A stretch of 64,000 bases of DNA from Vibrio cortegadensis (GTDB lineage Bacteria > Pseudomonadota > Gammaproteobacteria > Enterobacterales > Vibrionaceae), in the NCBI RefSeq assembly GCF_024347395.1, contig NZ_AP025472.1, forward strand, positions 3,052,093-3,116,092. Reading direction: 5' to 3'. Position numbers and translations under genes: made by a program. Under the pieces are notes generated by a model that saw only the letters and a list, made by a program, of their open reading frames with translations, searched no databases and had not been told where the DNA came from. This document shows, in pieces, positions 1-15,344 of this stretch; the stretch's first letter is position 1, and each line of letters starts with the position of its first letter.

Positions 1-2304
<2,304 letters not shown>

Positions 2305-2660
2305 ATACAACCCGAAAGGGTCTTGTGTATGGCAACTAACCAAGGTTTTTGGTTGTCATTAAGAAGGGTTAATTCTCAATGACTGTTTGCCGGACTCAAT
2401 AATGGAACAATGTAAACATTGTTCCGAATACAAGACACTTGAATGTGTTTGTGTGTTTATCAATAAAGATAAACATTGAGAACTTTTAAATTTGATTTGA
2501 GTTACTCGTAAGTAATCAAATCAGTCAGCTTTCCAAATTGTTAAAGAGCATAAAGCACAAAAGCTTTAATCAATAACCGAAGTCATTCATTAAAGCTCTG
2601 CTTTAACTTATCTAAACCTAATCAATCTGTGTGGGTACTCATCGTGAAAATCTTCGTATA
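2305..2660 (-). other. 16S-23S internal transcribed spacer, tRNA-less, with boxA
   Basis: This 356-bp spacer lies between 16S and 23S of the downstream rRNA operon. I see no tRNA cloverleaf in it, so it is the tRNA-free type known from vibrios. It carries a boxA antitermination element (2538-2549; GCTCTTTAACAA in the RNA sense). Near the 16S end (2612-2643) is a sequence complementary to the 16S leader (4410-4438). The two should pair to form the stem that releases pre-16S RNA by RNase III. Confidence 0.85.
2538..2549 (-). promoter_or_regulatory. rrn boxA antiterminator (spacer, downstream operon)
   Basis: The minus strand reads GCTCTTTAACAA, the rRNA boxA element bound by NusB/NusE (S10). 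Bound boxA protects rRNA transcription from Rho. The same element occurs at 4440-4451, 7956-7967 and 9908-9919, once in the leader and once in the spacer of each operon. Confidence 0.85.
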
Positions 2661-4204
<1,544 letters not shown>

Positions 4205-4290
4205 AAAGTTTTTTGCATCCTAAGATGCGGCTCAATGAATACTGACTTCAAAACTAATATTTACCGAAGTAAACATGTAATTCTAAAGCT

Positions 4291-4315
4291 ATTATCATTC
4301 CAACAGAATGATAAT
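4291..4315 (-). other. 16S leader hairpin (copy with A-U pair)
   Basis: A perfect 10-bp stem with a 5-nt loop lies in the rRNA leader. The other operon has the same hairpin at 9724-9748. Relative to it, one base pair has changed on both sides (4295 and 4311), which keeps the pairing. This is direct evidence that the RNA structure is under selection. Confidence 0.75.
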
Positions 4316-4439
4316 GAATTGACTGTGCCAAGTTCTAAGAACTTGTATTGGTCACTCAGTTCATTGATATCTTTTGTTTCGACAAAGCGAAACTAATGAT
4401 TATCATCAACGAGTGCCCACACAGATTGATAGGTCTAAA

Positions 4440-4451
4440 TTGTTAAAGAGC
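4440..4451 (-). promoter_or_regulatory. rrn boxA antiterminator (leader, downstream operon)
   Basis: This is the leader copy of boxA (GCTCTTTAACAA on the minus strand). It lies about 40 nt downstream of the predicted -10 element and ahead of the 16S gene, the usual position. Confidence 0.85.
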
Positions 4452-4488
4452 TTTGCTTTCAGTGCCTTAGCACCTAAGCAGGAGGCGT

Positions 4489-4516
4489 ATAATACGCTTT
4501 CTACTTTGAAAGTCAA
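4489..4516 (-). promoter_or_regulatory. rrn P1-type promoter, downstream operon
   Basis: On the minus strand, -35 TTGACT (4511-4516) and -10 TATTAT (4489-4494) are separated by 16 bp. They are followed by a GC-rich, C-containing discriminator (ACGCCTCC). The 16-bp spacer and this discriminator resemble stringently controlled rrn P1 promoters, so control by ppGpp/DksA and initiating NTP is likely by family knowledge. It gives the second operon its own start. Confidence 0.75.
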
Positions 4517-4583
4517 CATAATATTCTAAGTAATCACTTAAAAAACTATGTTGACTCATCTCTTACAAGATAAGTCGAAATTA

Positions 4584-4703
4584 AAGCCTGGCGATGTCCT
4601 ACTCTCACATGGGGAAGCCCCACACTACCATCGGCGCTACTGCGTTTCACTTCTGAGTTCGGCATGGAATCAGGTGGGTCCGCAACGCTATGGTCGCCAA
4701 GCA
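4584..4703 (-). rRNA. 5S ribosomal RNA (upstream operon)
   Basis: This is a 120-nt 5S gene on the minus strand. The 5' end reads TGCTTGGCGACCATAGCG in reverse complement and the 3' end closes the terminal stem with GCCAGGC. It follows the 23S gene after a 129-bp spacer that contains a hairpin of A/T pairs (about 4719-4741). Only one 5S follows this 23S in the window. Confidence 0.93.
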
Positions 4704-4832
4704 AATTCTTTTTCTACTTTCAGCTTTTAAAAAAGCTAAAGGTAAAATAATTCGGAAAGCTGTTTTCGTTCTCTAAACTCATTCAAGTTTGTCTGTATAT
4801 ATCGAGTCCATCAAAACCCCTTGGGTGTTGTA

Positions 4833-7722
<2,890 letters not shown>

Positions 7723-8078
7723 ATACAACCCGAAAGGGTCTTGTGTATGGCAACTAACCAAGGTTTTTGGTTGTCATTAAGAAGGGTTAATTCTCAATGA
7801 CTGTTTGCCGGACTCAATAATGGAACAATGTAAACATTGTTCCGAATACAAGACACTTGAATGTGTTTGTGTGTTTATCAATGAAGATAAACATTGAGAA
7901 CTTTTAAATTTGATTTGAGTTACTCGTAAGTAATCAAATCAGTCAGCTTTCCAAATTGTTAAAGAGCATAAAGCACAAAAGCTTTAATCAATAACCGAAG
8001 TCATTCATTAAAGCTCTGCTTTAACTTATCTAAACCTAATCAATCTGTGTGGGTACTCATCGTGAAAATCTTCGTATA
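7723..8078 (-). other. 16S-23S internal transcribed spacer, tRNA-less (upstream operon)
   Basis: This spacer matches the one at 2305-2660 except for one base (7883 G versus 2465 A on the plus strand). It has no tRNA. It carries boxA at 7956-7967 and the 3' half of the 16S processing stem at about 8030-8061. Confidence 0.85.
7956..7967 (-). promoter_or_regulatory. rrn boxA antiterminator (spacer, upstream operon)
   Basis: GCTCTTTAACAA on the minus strand, at the same relative position as 2538-2549 in the other operon. Confidence 0.85.
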
Positions 8079-9622
<1,544 letters not shown>

Positions 9623-9723
9623 AAAGTTTTTTGCATCCTAAGATGCGGCTCAATGAATACTGACTTCAAAACTAATATTTACCGCTCTTTCGAAAAAGAA
9701 CAGAAACATGTAATTCTAAAGCT

Positions 9724-9748
9724 ATTACCATTCCAACAGAATGGTAAT
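9724..9748 (-). other. 16S leader hairpin (copy with G-C pair)
   Basis: This is the partner of the hairpin at 4291-4315. It has a 10-bp stem and 5-nt loop, with the fifth pair changed on both arms (9728 c, 9744 g). The paired change preserves the stem. Confidence 0.75.
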
Positions 9749-9907
9749 GAATTGACTGTGCCAAGTTCTAAGAACTTGTATTGGTCACTCAGTTCATTGA
9801 TATCTTTTGTTTCGACTTAATTTACTTTCGCTTTAAAAAGCGAAAACAAACAGTACGAAACTAGTGATTATCATCAACGAGTGCCCACACAGATTGATAG
9901 GTCTAAA

Positions 9908-9919
9908 TTGTTAAAGAGC
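9908..9919 (-). promoter_or_regulatory. rrn boxA antiterminator (leader, upstream operon)
   Basis: GCTCTTTAACAA on the minus strand, downstream of both promoters and upstream of 16S. Confidence 0.85.
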
Positions 9920-9960
9920 TTCTCTTCTAAGTCGCTAAGCTTCCTTTGAAGAGGTGGGCT

Positions 9961-9988
9961 ATTCTAGCGAGATAAACGAGAGTGTCAA
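9961..9988 (-). promoter_or_regulatory. rrn promoter P2, upstream operon
   Basis: On the minus strand, -35 TTGACA (9983-9988) and -10 TAGAAT (9961-9966) have a 16-bp spacer and a discriminator AGCCCACC. The consensus -35 makes this a strong promoter. It lies about 110 bp downstream of P1, the P1/P2 layout usual for enterobacterial rrn operons. Confidence 0.75.
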
Positions 9989-10076
9989 ACACTTTTTCAA
10001 ATTATCTTTTTAAGCTAGAAGCCTAACTGACATTGCGCTTGAACCCTTGTGGGCTCTGCCGTGTCAGTGAGGTCGC

Positions 10077-10104
10077 ATTATAGAGATAACGATCACGTTG
10101 GCAA
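10077..10104 (-). promoter_or_regulatory. rrn promoter P1, upstream operon
   Basis: On the minus strand, -35 TTGCCA (10099-10104) and -10 TATAAT (10077-10082) have a 16-bp spacer. The following GCGACCTCACTGACACGG closely resembles the E. coli rrn P1 discriminator and start region. A/T-rich sequence upstream may act as an UP element. Growth-rate and stringent control are expected from the family. Confidence 0.82.
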
Positions 10105-10223
10105 GCGGTTTATTAGGTTTTTTGTTATTTATCTATCGTTTGAGTGTTTTTTATTCGAAAAGCCTCATTTTTATAAGAAAAGTCATCTATATTAAAATTG
10201 ACGACAAATTTTAAGGACAAATT

Positions 10224-10778
10224 ATGAGCCATATTCGCTGTTATAAAGATAAAAGACCTGTAATCGGAGAACGCGTCTATATAGATACAAGTTCAGTACT
10301 AGTGGGAGATATTGTTATTGGCGATGATTCGAGTATCTGGCCACTTGTTGCAGCTCGAGGGGATGTTAATCATATCCACATAGGTCAACGAACCAATATT
10401 CAGGATGGCAGTGTATTACACGTCACTCATAAAAATGATGAAAACCCAGATGGTTTCCCTCTTCTTATTGGGAATGATGTAACGATTGGGCATAAAGTGA
10501 TGCTACACGGTTGCACCATTCATGATCGAGTGTTGGTGGGAATGGGGGCGATAGTATTAGATGGCGTGATAATAGAGAAAGAGGTAATGATTGGGGCTGG
10601 TAGTTTAGTTCCCCCAAATAAAACACTAGAGAGTGGTCACCTATATGTGGGCAGCCCAGTCAAAAAAGCCCGTCCTTTATCAGATAAAGAACGAGCTTTC
10701 TTACAAAAATCATCGGATAACTACGTACAGAACAAAAATGACTATTTAACTCAGGTTCAGGTCATCGAAACTATTTAA
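10224..10778 (+). CDS. yrdA: Gamma-carbonic-anhydrase-like hexapeptide protein YrdA
   Basis: This 184-residue protein has the left-handed beta-helix (hexapeptide repeat) fold of the gamma-carbonic anhydrase/YrdA family. The conserved NIQDGS motif is at about 58-63. Likely metal ligands are His66 (or His69), His90 and His95. Whether YrdA proteins hydrate CO2 in vivo is unsettled, so the activity is inferred. An AAGGA ribosome site sits 7 bp before the ATG. Its 3' end overlaps that of the convergent yrdB by 8 bp. In E. coli yrdA also sits beside yrdB and aroE, which supports the name. Confidence 0.9.
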   Translation: MSHIRCYKDKRPVIGERVYIDTSSVLVGDIVIGDDSSIWPLVAARGDVNHIHIGQRTNIQDGSVLHVTHKNDENPDGFPLLIGNDVTIGHKVMLHGCTIHDRVLVGMGAIVLDGVIIEKEVMIGAGSLVPPNKTLESGHLYVGSPVKKARPLSDKERAFLQKSSDNYVQNKNDYLTQVQVIETI

Positions 10779-11034
10779 GTTCGATCTCTCCCTTTTCGTT
10801 GAATTCTTCATTATCAATTAACTCTTCCGCAAGCTCTTCAACATCGAAACGTATACTAGAGAAAGCTTGAAGGGCTTGCCGTTCCCCATCGACTGATATT
10901 CCCGACAATCTTTCAATCATCTCAAGAGAAATCGAACATTCAATCAGAGCTCCCGCTTGTTGAGCAGGAAAAGTAACAACGGATTTATGCTGATCCCATG
11001 TTTGTATATCAGCAAAGAGAATTGATTGATTCAT
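10771..11034 (-). CDS. yrdB: DUF1488 family protein YrdB
   Basis: This small acidic protein of 87 residues belongs to the DUF1488 family (E. coli YrdB is similar in length and context). The function is unknown and I see no catalytic motif or membrane segment. Its start codon overlaps the aroE stop (TAATG, 11032-11036), so it is almost certainly translated from the aroE mRNA. The stop (TAG, 10771-10773) lies inside the end of yrdA on the opposite strand. The conserved order aroE-yrdB-yrdA is the main support for the name. Confidence 0.82.
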   Translation of the reverse strand: MNQSILFADIQTWDQHKSVVTFPAQQAGALIECSISLEMIERLSGISVDGERQALQAFSSIRFDVEELAEELIDNEEFNEKGEIELK

Positions 11035-11867
11035 TACATACCTTCTAAATTTTTACGCAATTCACGTAATACCTGTCGCGCTCCAGGACGAAGACCTCGC
11101 CACAACATAAAACTTTCTGCTGCTTGGCCAACGAGCATCCCTAAACCATCATAAGTTTGGCTCACGCTATTTTGAATTGCCCATTGATTAAAACAGGTAT
11201 TCCCTTTGCCATACATCATGTCATAGCAAACAGAATTCGATGATAATATGGATTCGCTAATTGCAGGCAATTGACCATCAAGGCTTGCCGAGGTTGAGTT
11301 GATGATGATATCAAATGGAGCATTTATCGATTCCATACTTTTAGCACGAATAGAACCGTAAGCTTCAAATATACCCGCCAGCTCTTGAGCTTTAGAAAAA
11401 GTTCGGTTGGTTACTGTAATATGAGCCGGGTTATGATCCAGCAATGGCTTAATCACACCGCGTGCCGCACCACCAGCCCCAATCAATAAGATTCGAGCGC
11501 CTTCCAACCTAACTTGATTTTGAAGGAGATCTTGAACCAGGCCTTCACCATCGGTGTTATCACCAATAACATCACCATCGTCGAGCTTTTTTAAAGTGTT
11601 CACCGCACCTGCAAGTTTAGCGCGCTCCGTTAAGCGATCGGCAAACTGGTACGCATCTTCTTTAAACGGCACGGTAATATTGCAACCTTTACCTCCATGC
11701 TCAAAAAATGCCATCGCTGCATCTTTAAAACCATCAGCAGGTGCTAAGCAGGTGCTATAAGTTAAGTTCTGATTGGTTTGCCTTGCAAAAAGAGTATGAA
11801 TGAAAGGTGATTTGCTATGTCCAATAGGGTTACCAAACACAACGTACTGATCGGTTTGTTGGGCCAT
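11034..11867 (-). CDS. aroE: Shikimate 5-dehydrogenase AroE
   Basis: This enzyme reduces 3-dehydroshikimate to shikimate with NADPH in the chorismate pathway, in the cytoplasm. At 277 residues it is of normal length. Visible motifs are the shikimate-binding SKS (18-20), the catalytic lysine in NITVPFK (Lys69), NTDG with Asp106, the dinucleotide loop GAGGAARG (130-137) and an NRT motif typical of NADP-specific AroE. The C-terminal region DGLGMLVGQAAESF is also characteristic. It is translationally coupled to yrdB downstream. An 82-bp gap separates it from hemF, so it may share the hemF transcript. Confidence 0.97.
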   Translation of the reverse strand: MAQQTDQYVVFGNPIGHSKSPFIHTLFARQTNQNLTYSTCLAPADGFKDAAMAFFEHGGKGCNITVPFKEDAYQFADRLTERAKLAGAVNTLKKLDDGDVIGDNTDGEGLVQDLLQNQVRLEGARILLIGAGGAARGVIKPLLDHNPAHITVTNRTFSKAQELAGIFEAYGSIRAKSMESINAPFDIIINSTSASLDGQLPAISESILSSNSVCYDMMYGKGNTCFNQWAIQNSVSQTYDGLGMLVGQAAESFMLWRGLRPGARQVLRELRKNLEGM

Positions 11868-11949
11868 ATCCTTGCCTGCTTATATAGTTAAAAAAAGAGC
11901 CATCTAAGATGACCCTACCACTTCACACTATGCTAGCCAAGTATCACTG

Positions 11950-12867
11950 TTACCATTCTCTCGGTTTCAAATAGTTCAGGTAAAGATCGGCTTCTGGAGA
12001 GCCATCTTCTGGGTTATAGCTATATTCCCAACGAGCTAATGGTGGCATAGACATGAGTATGGATTCTGTTCTACCACCGCTTTGTAACCCAAATAAGGTG
12101 CCTCTATCATAAACAAGATTAAATTCCACATAACGTCCACGACGATAAAGTTGGAAATGACGCTCTCGCTCACTGTATTCCGTATTTTGTCGACGTTTTA
12201 CGATTGGTAAATACGCATGGGTATAATTTTCACCAACCGCTCGCATATAAGCAAAAGAAGATTCAAAACCCCACTCATTCAAATCATCAAAGAAAAGGCC
12301 ACCAACCCCACGCGTTTCATCTCTATGTGGTAAGAAAAAGTATTTATCACACCACTCTTTATGCAGCTGATAAACATCCGCTCCAAAAGGCGCACAGATC
12401 TCTTTCGCGGTATTGTGCCAGTGTTGGCAATCTTCTTCGAAAGGATAAAAAGGCGTTAGGTCAAAACCGCCACCGAACCACCAAATAGGCGCTTCGCCCT
12501 CTTTTTCTGCAATAAAAAATCGAACATTGGCATGAGAGGTGGGTACATAAGGGTTCTTAGGATGCATCACAAGGGATACTCCCATCGCCTCAAATTTTCG
12601 CCCTGCCAATTCAGGACGGTGCGCTGTCGCAGATCCTGGCATTTCGTGACCAAAAACATGAGAAAAGTTTACGCCACCTTGTTCGAAAACCGCACCATCT
12701 TTCATAACACGACTACGACCACCTCCACCAAGCTTCTCATCTGGCGTTCGTTGCCATGCATCTTCTACGAATAATGCTTTGCCATCAGCCTGCTCTAATT
12801 GTTGACAAATACTATCTTGAAGGGCCAACAGAAACTGTTTTACGGCTTGTTTATCTATCGCTGACAT
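11950..12867 (-). CDS. hemF: Oxygen-dependent coproporphyrinogen III oxidase HemF
   Basis: This enzyme oxidatively decarboxylates coproporphyrinogen III to protoporphyrinogen IX using O2, a late step of heme synthesis. It has 305 residues, the usual length. Characteristic stretches include EQGGVNFSHVFG, WWFGGGFDLTP, GVGGLFFDDL and GRYVEFNLVYDRGT. The start ATG lies 8 bp after the tsaC stop, indicating a tsaC-hemF operon. In E. coli hemF is elsewhere on the chromosome, so its place between tsaC and aroE is a vibrio-type arrangement. Confidence 0.97.
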   Translation of the reverse strand: MSAIDKQAVKQFLLALQDSICQQLEQADGKALFVEDAWQRTPDEKLGGGGRSRVMKDGAVFEQGGVNFSHVFGHEMPGSATAHRPELAGRKFEAMGVSLVMHPKNPYVPTSHANVRFFIAEKEGEAPIWWFGGGFDLTPFYPFEEDCQHWHNTAKEICAPFGADVYQLHKEWCDKYFFLPHRDETRGVGGLFFDDLNEWGFESSFAYMRAVGENYTHAYLPIVKRRQNTEYSERERHFQLYRRGRYVEFNLVYDRGTLFGLQSGGRTESILMSMPPLARWEYSYNPEDGSPEADLYLNYLKPREW

Positions 12868-12875
12868 TAAGCTGA

Positions 12876-13433
12876 TTATCCTTGTCTTAATATACGTGAC
12901 GTTTTCGCGTCTCGAATTTCACTAGGCTTCTCTCGTCCACCCGTTTCTCCATGCAACACCGCAACTAACTTATCACCTAATTGCTCTTCTACTTCTTGAG
13001 TCGTCATACATGGAGGGTGACCCGTTAAATTTGCACTTGTTGAGGTAAGCGGCTTACCAAAGGCATGACACATTTTTTGAACCAAAGGATGGTCGGTCAC
13101 ACGTACAGCAATAGAATCAAACTGCCCACAGAGTGATGAAGATACTTTATCGCTGGTCGGCATTATCCAAGTGACAGGTCCAGGCCATGTCGATTTCACT
13201 TCCTTAAGTTGTGCTGCCGTTAACTGGCTTTCATCAATATAAGGTAAAAGCTGGCTATAATTCGCAGCAATCAAGATCAACCCTTTTTCAACCGGGCGTT
13301 GCTTTAACGCTAACAATTTATCTATCGCTTCATTATTGTCAGGATCGCACCCAACGCCAAATACCCCTTCAGTTGGGTAAGCAATAACTTCACCTTGCTT
13401 TAATGCCAGTAGCGCCTGCTCAAAATTATCCAT
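12876..13433 (-). CDS. tsaC: Threonylcarbamoyl-AMP synthase TsaC
   Basis: TsaC makes threonylcarbamoyl-AMP from threonine, bicarbonate and ATP, the first step of the t6A modification at position 37 of ANN-decoding tRNAs. The YrdC/Sua5 fold is recognised by YPTEGVFGVGCD near the N-terminus, LALKQRP, and SANLTGHPPC near the C-terminus. I chose the ATG at 13433 (185 residues, the family length) because AAAGGG lies 7 nt upstream. A start two codons earlier (13439) would crowd that site. A longer frame to 13502 adds an unrelated lysine-rich extension. It heads the tsaC-hemF group. Confidence 0.93.
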   Translation of the reverse strand: MDNFEQALLALKQGEVIAYPTEGVFGVGCDPDNNEAIDKLLALKQRPVEKGLILIAANYSQLLPYIDESQLTAAQLKEVKSTWPGPVTWIMPTSDKVSSSLCGQFDSIAVRVTDHPLVQKMCHAFGKPLTSTSANLTGHPPCMTTQEVEEQLGDKLVAVLHGETGGREKPSEIRDAKTSRILRQG

Positions 13434-13550
13434 GACCATCCCTTTAACTTTCTTTTTATTCTTCGATTTAATTAAGTAAGTGTACAAATTATCTCTGTTC
13501 ATACCTAAAGCTATTTAATAGCAAAATGTATCTAAGTTTAAATCACACTG

Positions 13551-13588
13551 ACGCAAACGTTTTCCTTGGGCGATTTTACCCGTATAAT
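13551..13588 (+). promoter_or_regulatory. purE promoter with PurR operator
   Basis: A PurR-type operator acgcaaacgttttcct spans 13551-13566, close to the consensus ACGCAAACGTTTNCNT. It overlaps the likely -35 region (TTTTCC, 13560-13565). The -10 TATAAT is at 13583-13588 with a 17-bp spacer. Repression by PurR with hypoxanthine or guanine is expected by analogy with E. coli purEK. Confidence 0.8.
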
Positions 13589-13638
13589 GCGCGAAAAATA
13601 TCCGCACACCTAATTTTATAGCACTGAAGGAGTTTGAG

Positions 13639-14124
13639 ATGAAAGTCGGGATTATTATGGGTTCTAAATCAGATTGGCCAACCATGAAACTGGCCGCAGA
13701 AATGCTTGATCAATTTGGCATCGCATACGAGACAAAAGTGGTTTCAGCTCACCGAACTCCTCAGCTTCTCGCTGAATATGCTTCAAGTGCCAAAGATCGC
13801 GGTATAAAAGTGATCATCGCTGGAGCTGGCGGCGCAGCGCACCTTCCTGGTATGGCAGCCGCTTTTACTAGCCTTCCTGTATTAGGCGTTCCTGTTCAAT
13901 CTCGTGCTCTTAAAGGCATGGACTCACTACTTTCTATTGTTCAAATGCCAAAAGGTATTGCAGTCGGCACTCTCGCGATTGGCGAAGCTGGCGCGGCAAA
14001 TGCAGGATTACTTGCCGCACAAATTCTAGGCACCAGTGATGAGAGTGTAATGGAAAAAGTGGAAGCGTTCCGTCAACAACAAACAGAAACTATTTTAGAT
14101 AACCCAAACCCAGCTGAGGACTAA
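13639..14124 (+). CDS. purE: N5-carboxyaminoimidazole ribonucleotide mutase PurE
   Basis: PurE converts N5-CAIR to CAIR in purine synthesis. The 161-residue protein has the class I PurE motifs: GSKSD (8-12) for phosphate binding, SAHRTP (36-41) with the catalytic His38, and GAGGAAHLPG (62-71). An AAGGAG ribosome site precedes the ATG. It lies 4 bp before purK and behind a PurR-controlled promoter (13551-13588), so purEK is a repressible two-gene operon. Confidence 0.97.
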   Translation: MKVGIIMGSKSDWPTMKLAAEMLDQFGIAYETKVVSAHRTPQLLAEYASSAKDRGIKVIIAGAGGAAHLPGMAAAFTSLPVLGVPVQSRALKGMDSLLSIVQMPKGIAVGTLAIGEAGAANAGLLAAQILGTSDESVMEKVEAFRQQQTETILDNPNPAED

Positions 14125-14128
14125 TGAC

Positions 14129-15259
14129 ATGCATGTTCTTGTGCTAGGCGCAGGCCAATTAGCTCGAATGATGTCGCTCGCGGGCGCACCACTCAACATT
14201 CAAATATCAGCTTTTGATGTCGGAAGCAGTAATATCGTTCATCCACTCACTCAAGCGGTGATTGGTAATGGGTTAGAAAACGCGATTGAGCAAGCAGACG
14301 TGATCACTGCCGAGTTCGAACATATCCCCCATCAAATACTTGAGGTCTGTGAACGCAGTGGTAAGTTTTTACCATCAACAGAAGCAATCAAAGCAGGTGG
14401 TGACCGCCTTCTTGAAAAAGCACTGTTAGACGAAGCAAACGTGAAAAATGCTAAGTACTATGTGATTAACTCTCGCGAAGACTTTGACACTGCAATTACC
14501 CACGTTGGCTTACCGATGGTATTGAAAAGCACACTTGGCGGCTACGACGGCAAAGGCCAGTGGCGCTTAAAGACATTAGACAATGTTGACGCGATCTGGG
14601 CAGAAATGGCTGAGTGCATTGCCGCGACCAACAACCAAGCAATTGTTGCTGAAGAGTTTGTTCCGTTCGACCGTGAAGTATCGCTTGTTGGTGCTCGTGG
14701 CGCTAATGGCGAGATTCAAGTGTACCCACTGGCTGAAAATGTTCACACCGACGGCGTGTTGAGTTTATCGACAGCGATTGATGACATTGAATTGCAAGAG
14801 CAAGCGAGAGTAATGTTCACAGCTGTTGCTGAGCGTTTAGATTACGTTGGCGTGCTGGCACTTGAGTTCTTTGATGTTCAAGGTTCGCTGCTTGTTAATG
14901 AGATCGCACCACGTGTGCATAACTCAGGCCACTGGACGCAACAAGGTGCTGAGGTTTGCCAATTTGAAAATCATCTACGAGCAGTTTGCGGCCTGCCACT
15001 AGGTGGAACCGAATGCATTCGCCCAACAGCAATGGTCAACATTTTAGGTGAAGACTCACTCCCACAAAGCGTGTTAGCAATGCCAGGTTGTCATGTTCAT
15101 TGGTACGGTAAAGAAAAACGCGCAGGAAGAAAAATGGGGCACATCAATGTATGTGCAAATTCGCGGAAAGATCTCCAACAAGCACTGCTTGAACTTGCGA
15201 ATGAGCTTAACGAAAAGGCTTATCCTTCGTTGAAAAGCGCTGCGTTAAAAATACAGTAA
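14129..15259 (+). CDS. purK: 5-(carboxyamino)imidazole ribonucleotide synthase PurK
   Basis: This ATP-grasp enzyme makes N5-CAIR from AIR, bicarbonate and ATP, supplying PurE. It has 376 residues, somewhat longer than E. coli PurK (355). The N-terminal Rossmann part begins LVLGAGQLARM. The ATP-grasp core includes LKSTLGGYDGKGQW and EEFVPFDREVSLV, and the metal site has NEIAPRVHNSGHWT. It starts 4 bp after the purE stop. A strong hairpin terminator follows at 15282-15306. Confidence 0.97.
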   Translation: MHVLVLGAGQLARMMSLAGAPLNIQISAFDVGSSNIVHPLTQAVIGNGLENAIEQADVITAEFEHIPHQILEVCERSGKFLPSTEAIKAGGDRLLEKALLDEANVKNAKYYVINSREDFDTAITHVGLPMVLKSTLGGYDGKGQWRLKTLDNVDAIWAEMAECIAATNNQAIVAEEFVPFDREVSLVGARGANGEIQVYPLAENVHTDGVLSLSTAIDDIELQEQARVMFTAVAERLDYVGVLALEFFDVQGSLLVNEIAPRVHNSGHWTQQGAEVCQFENHLRAVCGLPLGGTECIRPTAMVNILGEDSLPQSVLAMPGCHVHWYGKEKRAGRKMGHINVCANSRKDLQQALLELANELNEKAYPSLKSAALKIQ

Positions 15260-15281
15260 TATATACAACCGATAAGATCAC

Positions 15282-15306
15282 AAAATGGCGCTATATGCGC
15301 CATTTT
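15282..15306. terminator. Bidirectional terminator between purK and yrdD
   Basis: This is a perfect 10-bp stem (aaaatggcgc / gcgccatttt) with a 5-nt loop. A/T tracts on both sides allow it to stop purK on the plus strand and yrdD on the minus strand. Confidence 0.85.
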
Positions 15307-15344
15307 GTCTTTGATATGCAGCCTCTAATAACCCTTCAACATAT

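Larger units (their letters stand above)
4205..4583 (-). other. 16S leader and promoter region of the downstream rRNA operon
   Basis: This 379-bp gap between the 5S of the upstream operon and the 16S of the downstream operon has no gene. It holds the downstream operon's own promoter (4489-4516), a leader boxA (4440-4451), the 5' half of the 16S processing stem (4410-4438), and leader hairpins at 4291-4315 and 4329-4345. Between 5S and this promoter I see only an imperfect hairpin of about 8 bp followed, after a gap, by six U. There is no strong intrinsic terminator, so read-through from the upstream operon is plausible. Confidence 0.8.
9623..10223 (-). other. Leader and promoter region of the upstream rRNA operon
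   Basis: About 600 bp without a protein gene lie between 16S and yrdA. Most of it serves the rRNA operon: leader hairpins (9724-9748, and one near 9821-9845 with arms of cgcttt type absent from the other operon), the processing-stem half (9878-9906), boxA (9908-9919) and two promoters (9961-9988 and 10077-10104). Beyond P1 is an A/T-rich tract (about 10105-10160) that could serve as an UP element. The last 60 bp must carry the yrdA promoter, which I could not define. Confidence 0.75.

Noticed and set aside
4548..4730. A 60-codon frame over the 5S gene
   Set aside because: It coincides with 5S rRNA and its flanks; no ribosome site or protein similarity.
4719..4741. Hairpin with A/T runs between 23S and 5S as a terminator
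   Set aside because: It lies inside the rRNA transcript before 5S. It is more likely a processing or spacer structure, and antitermination would override it.
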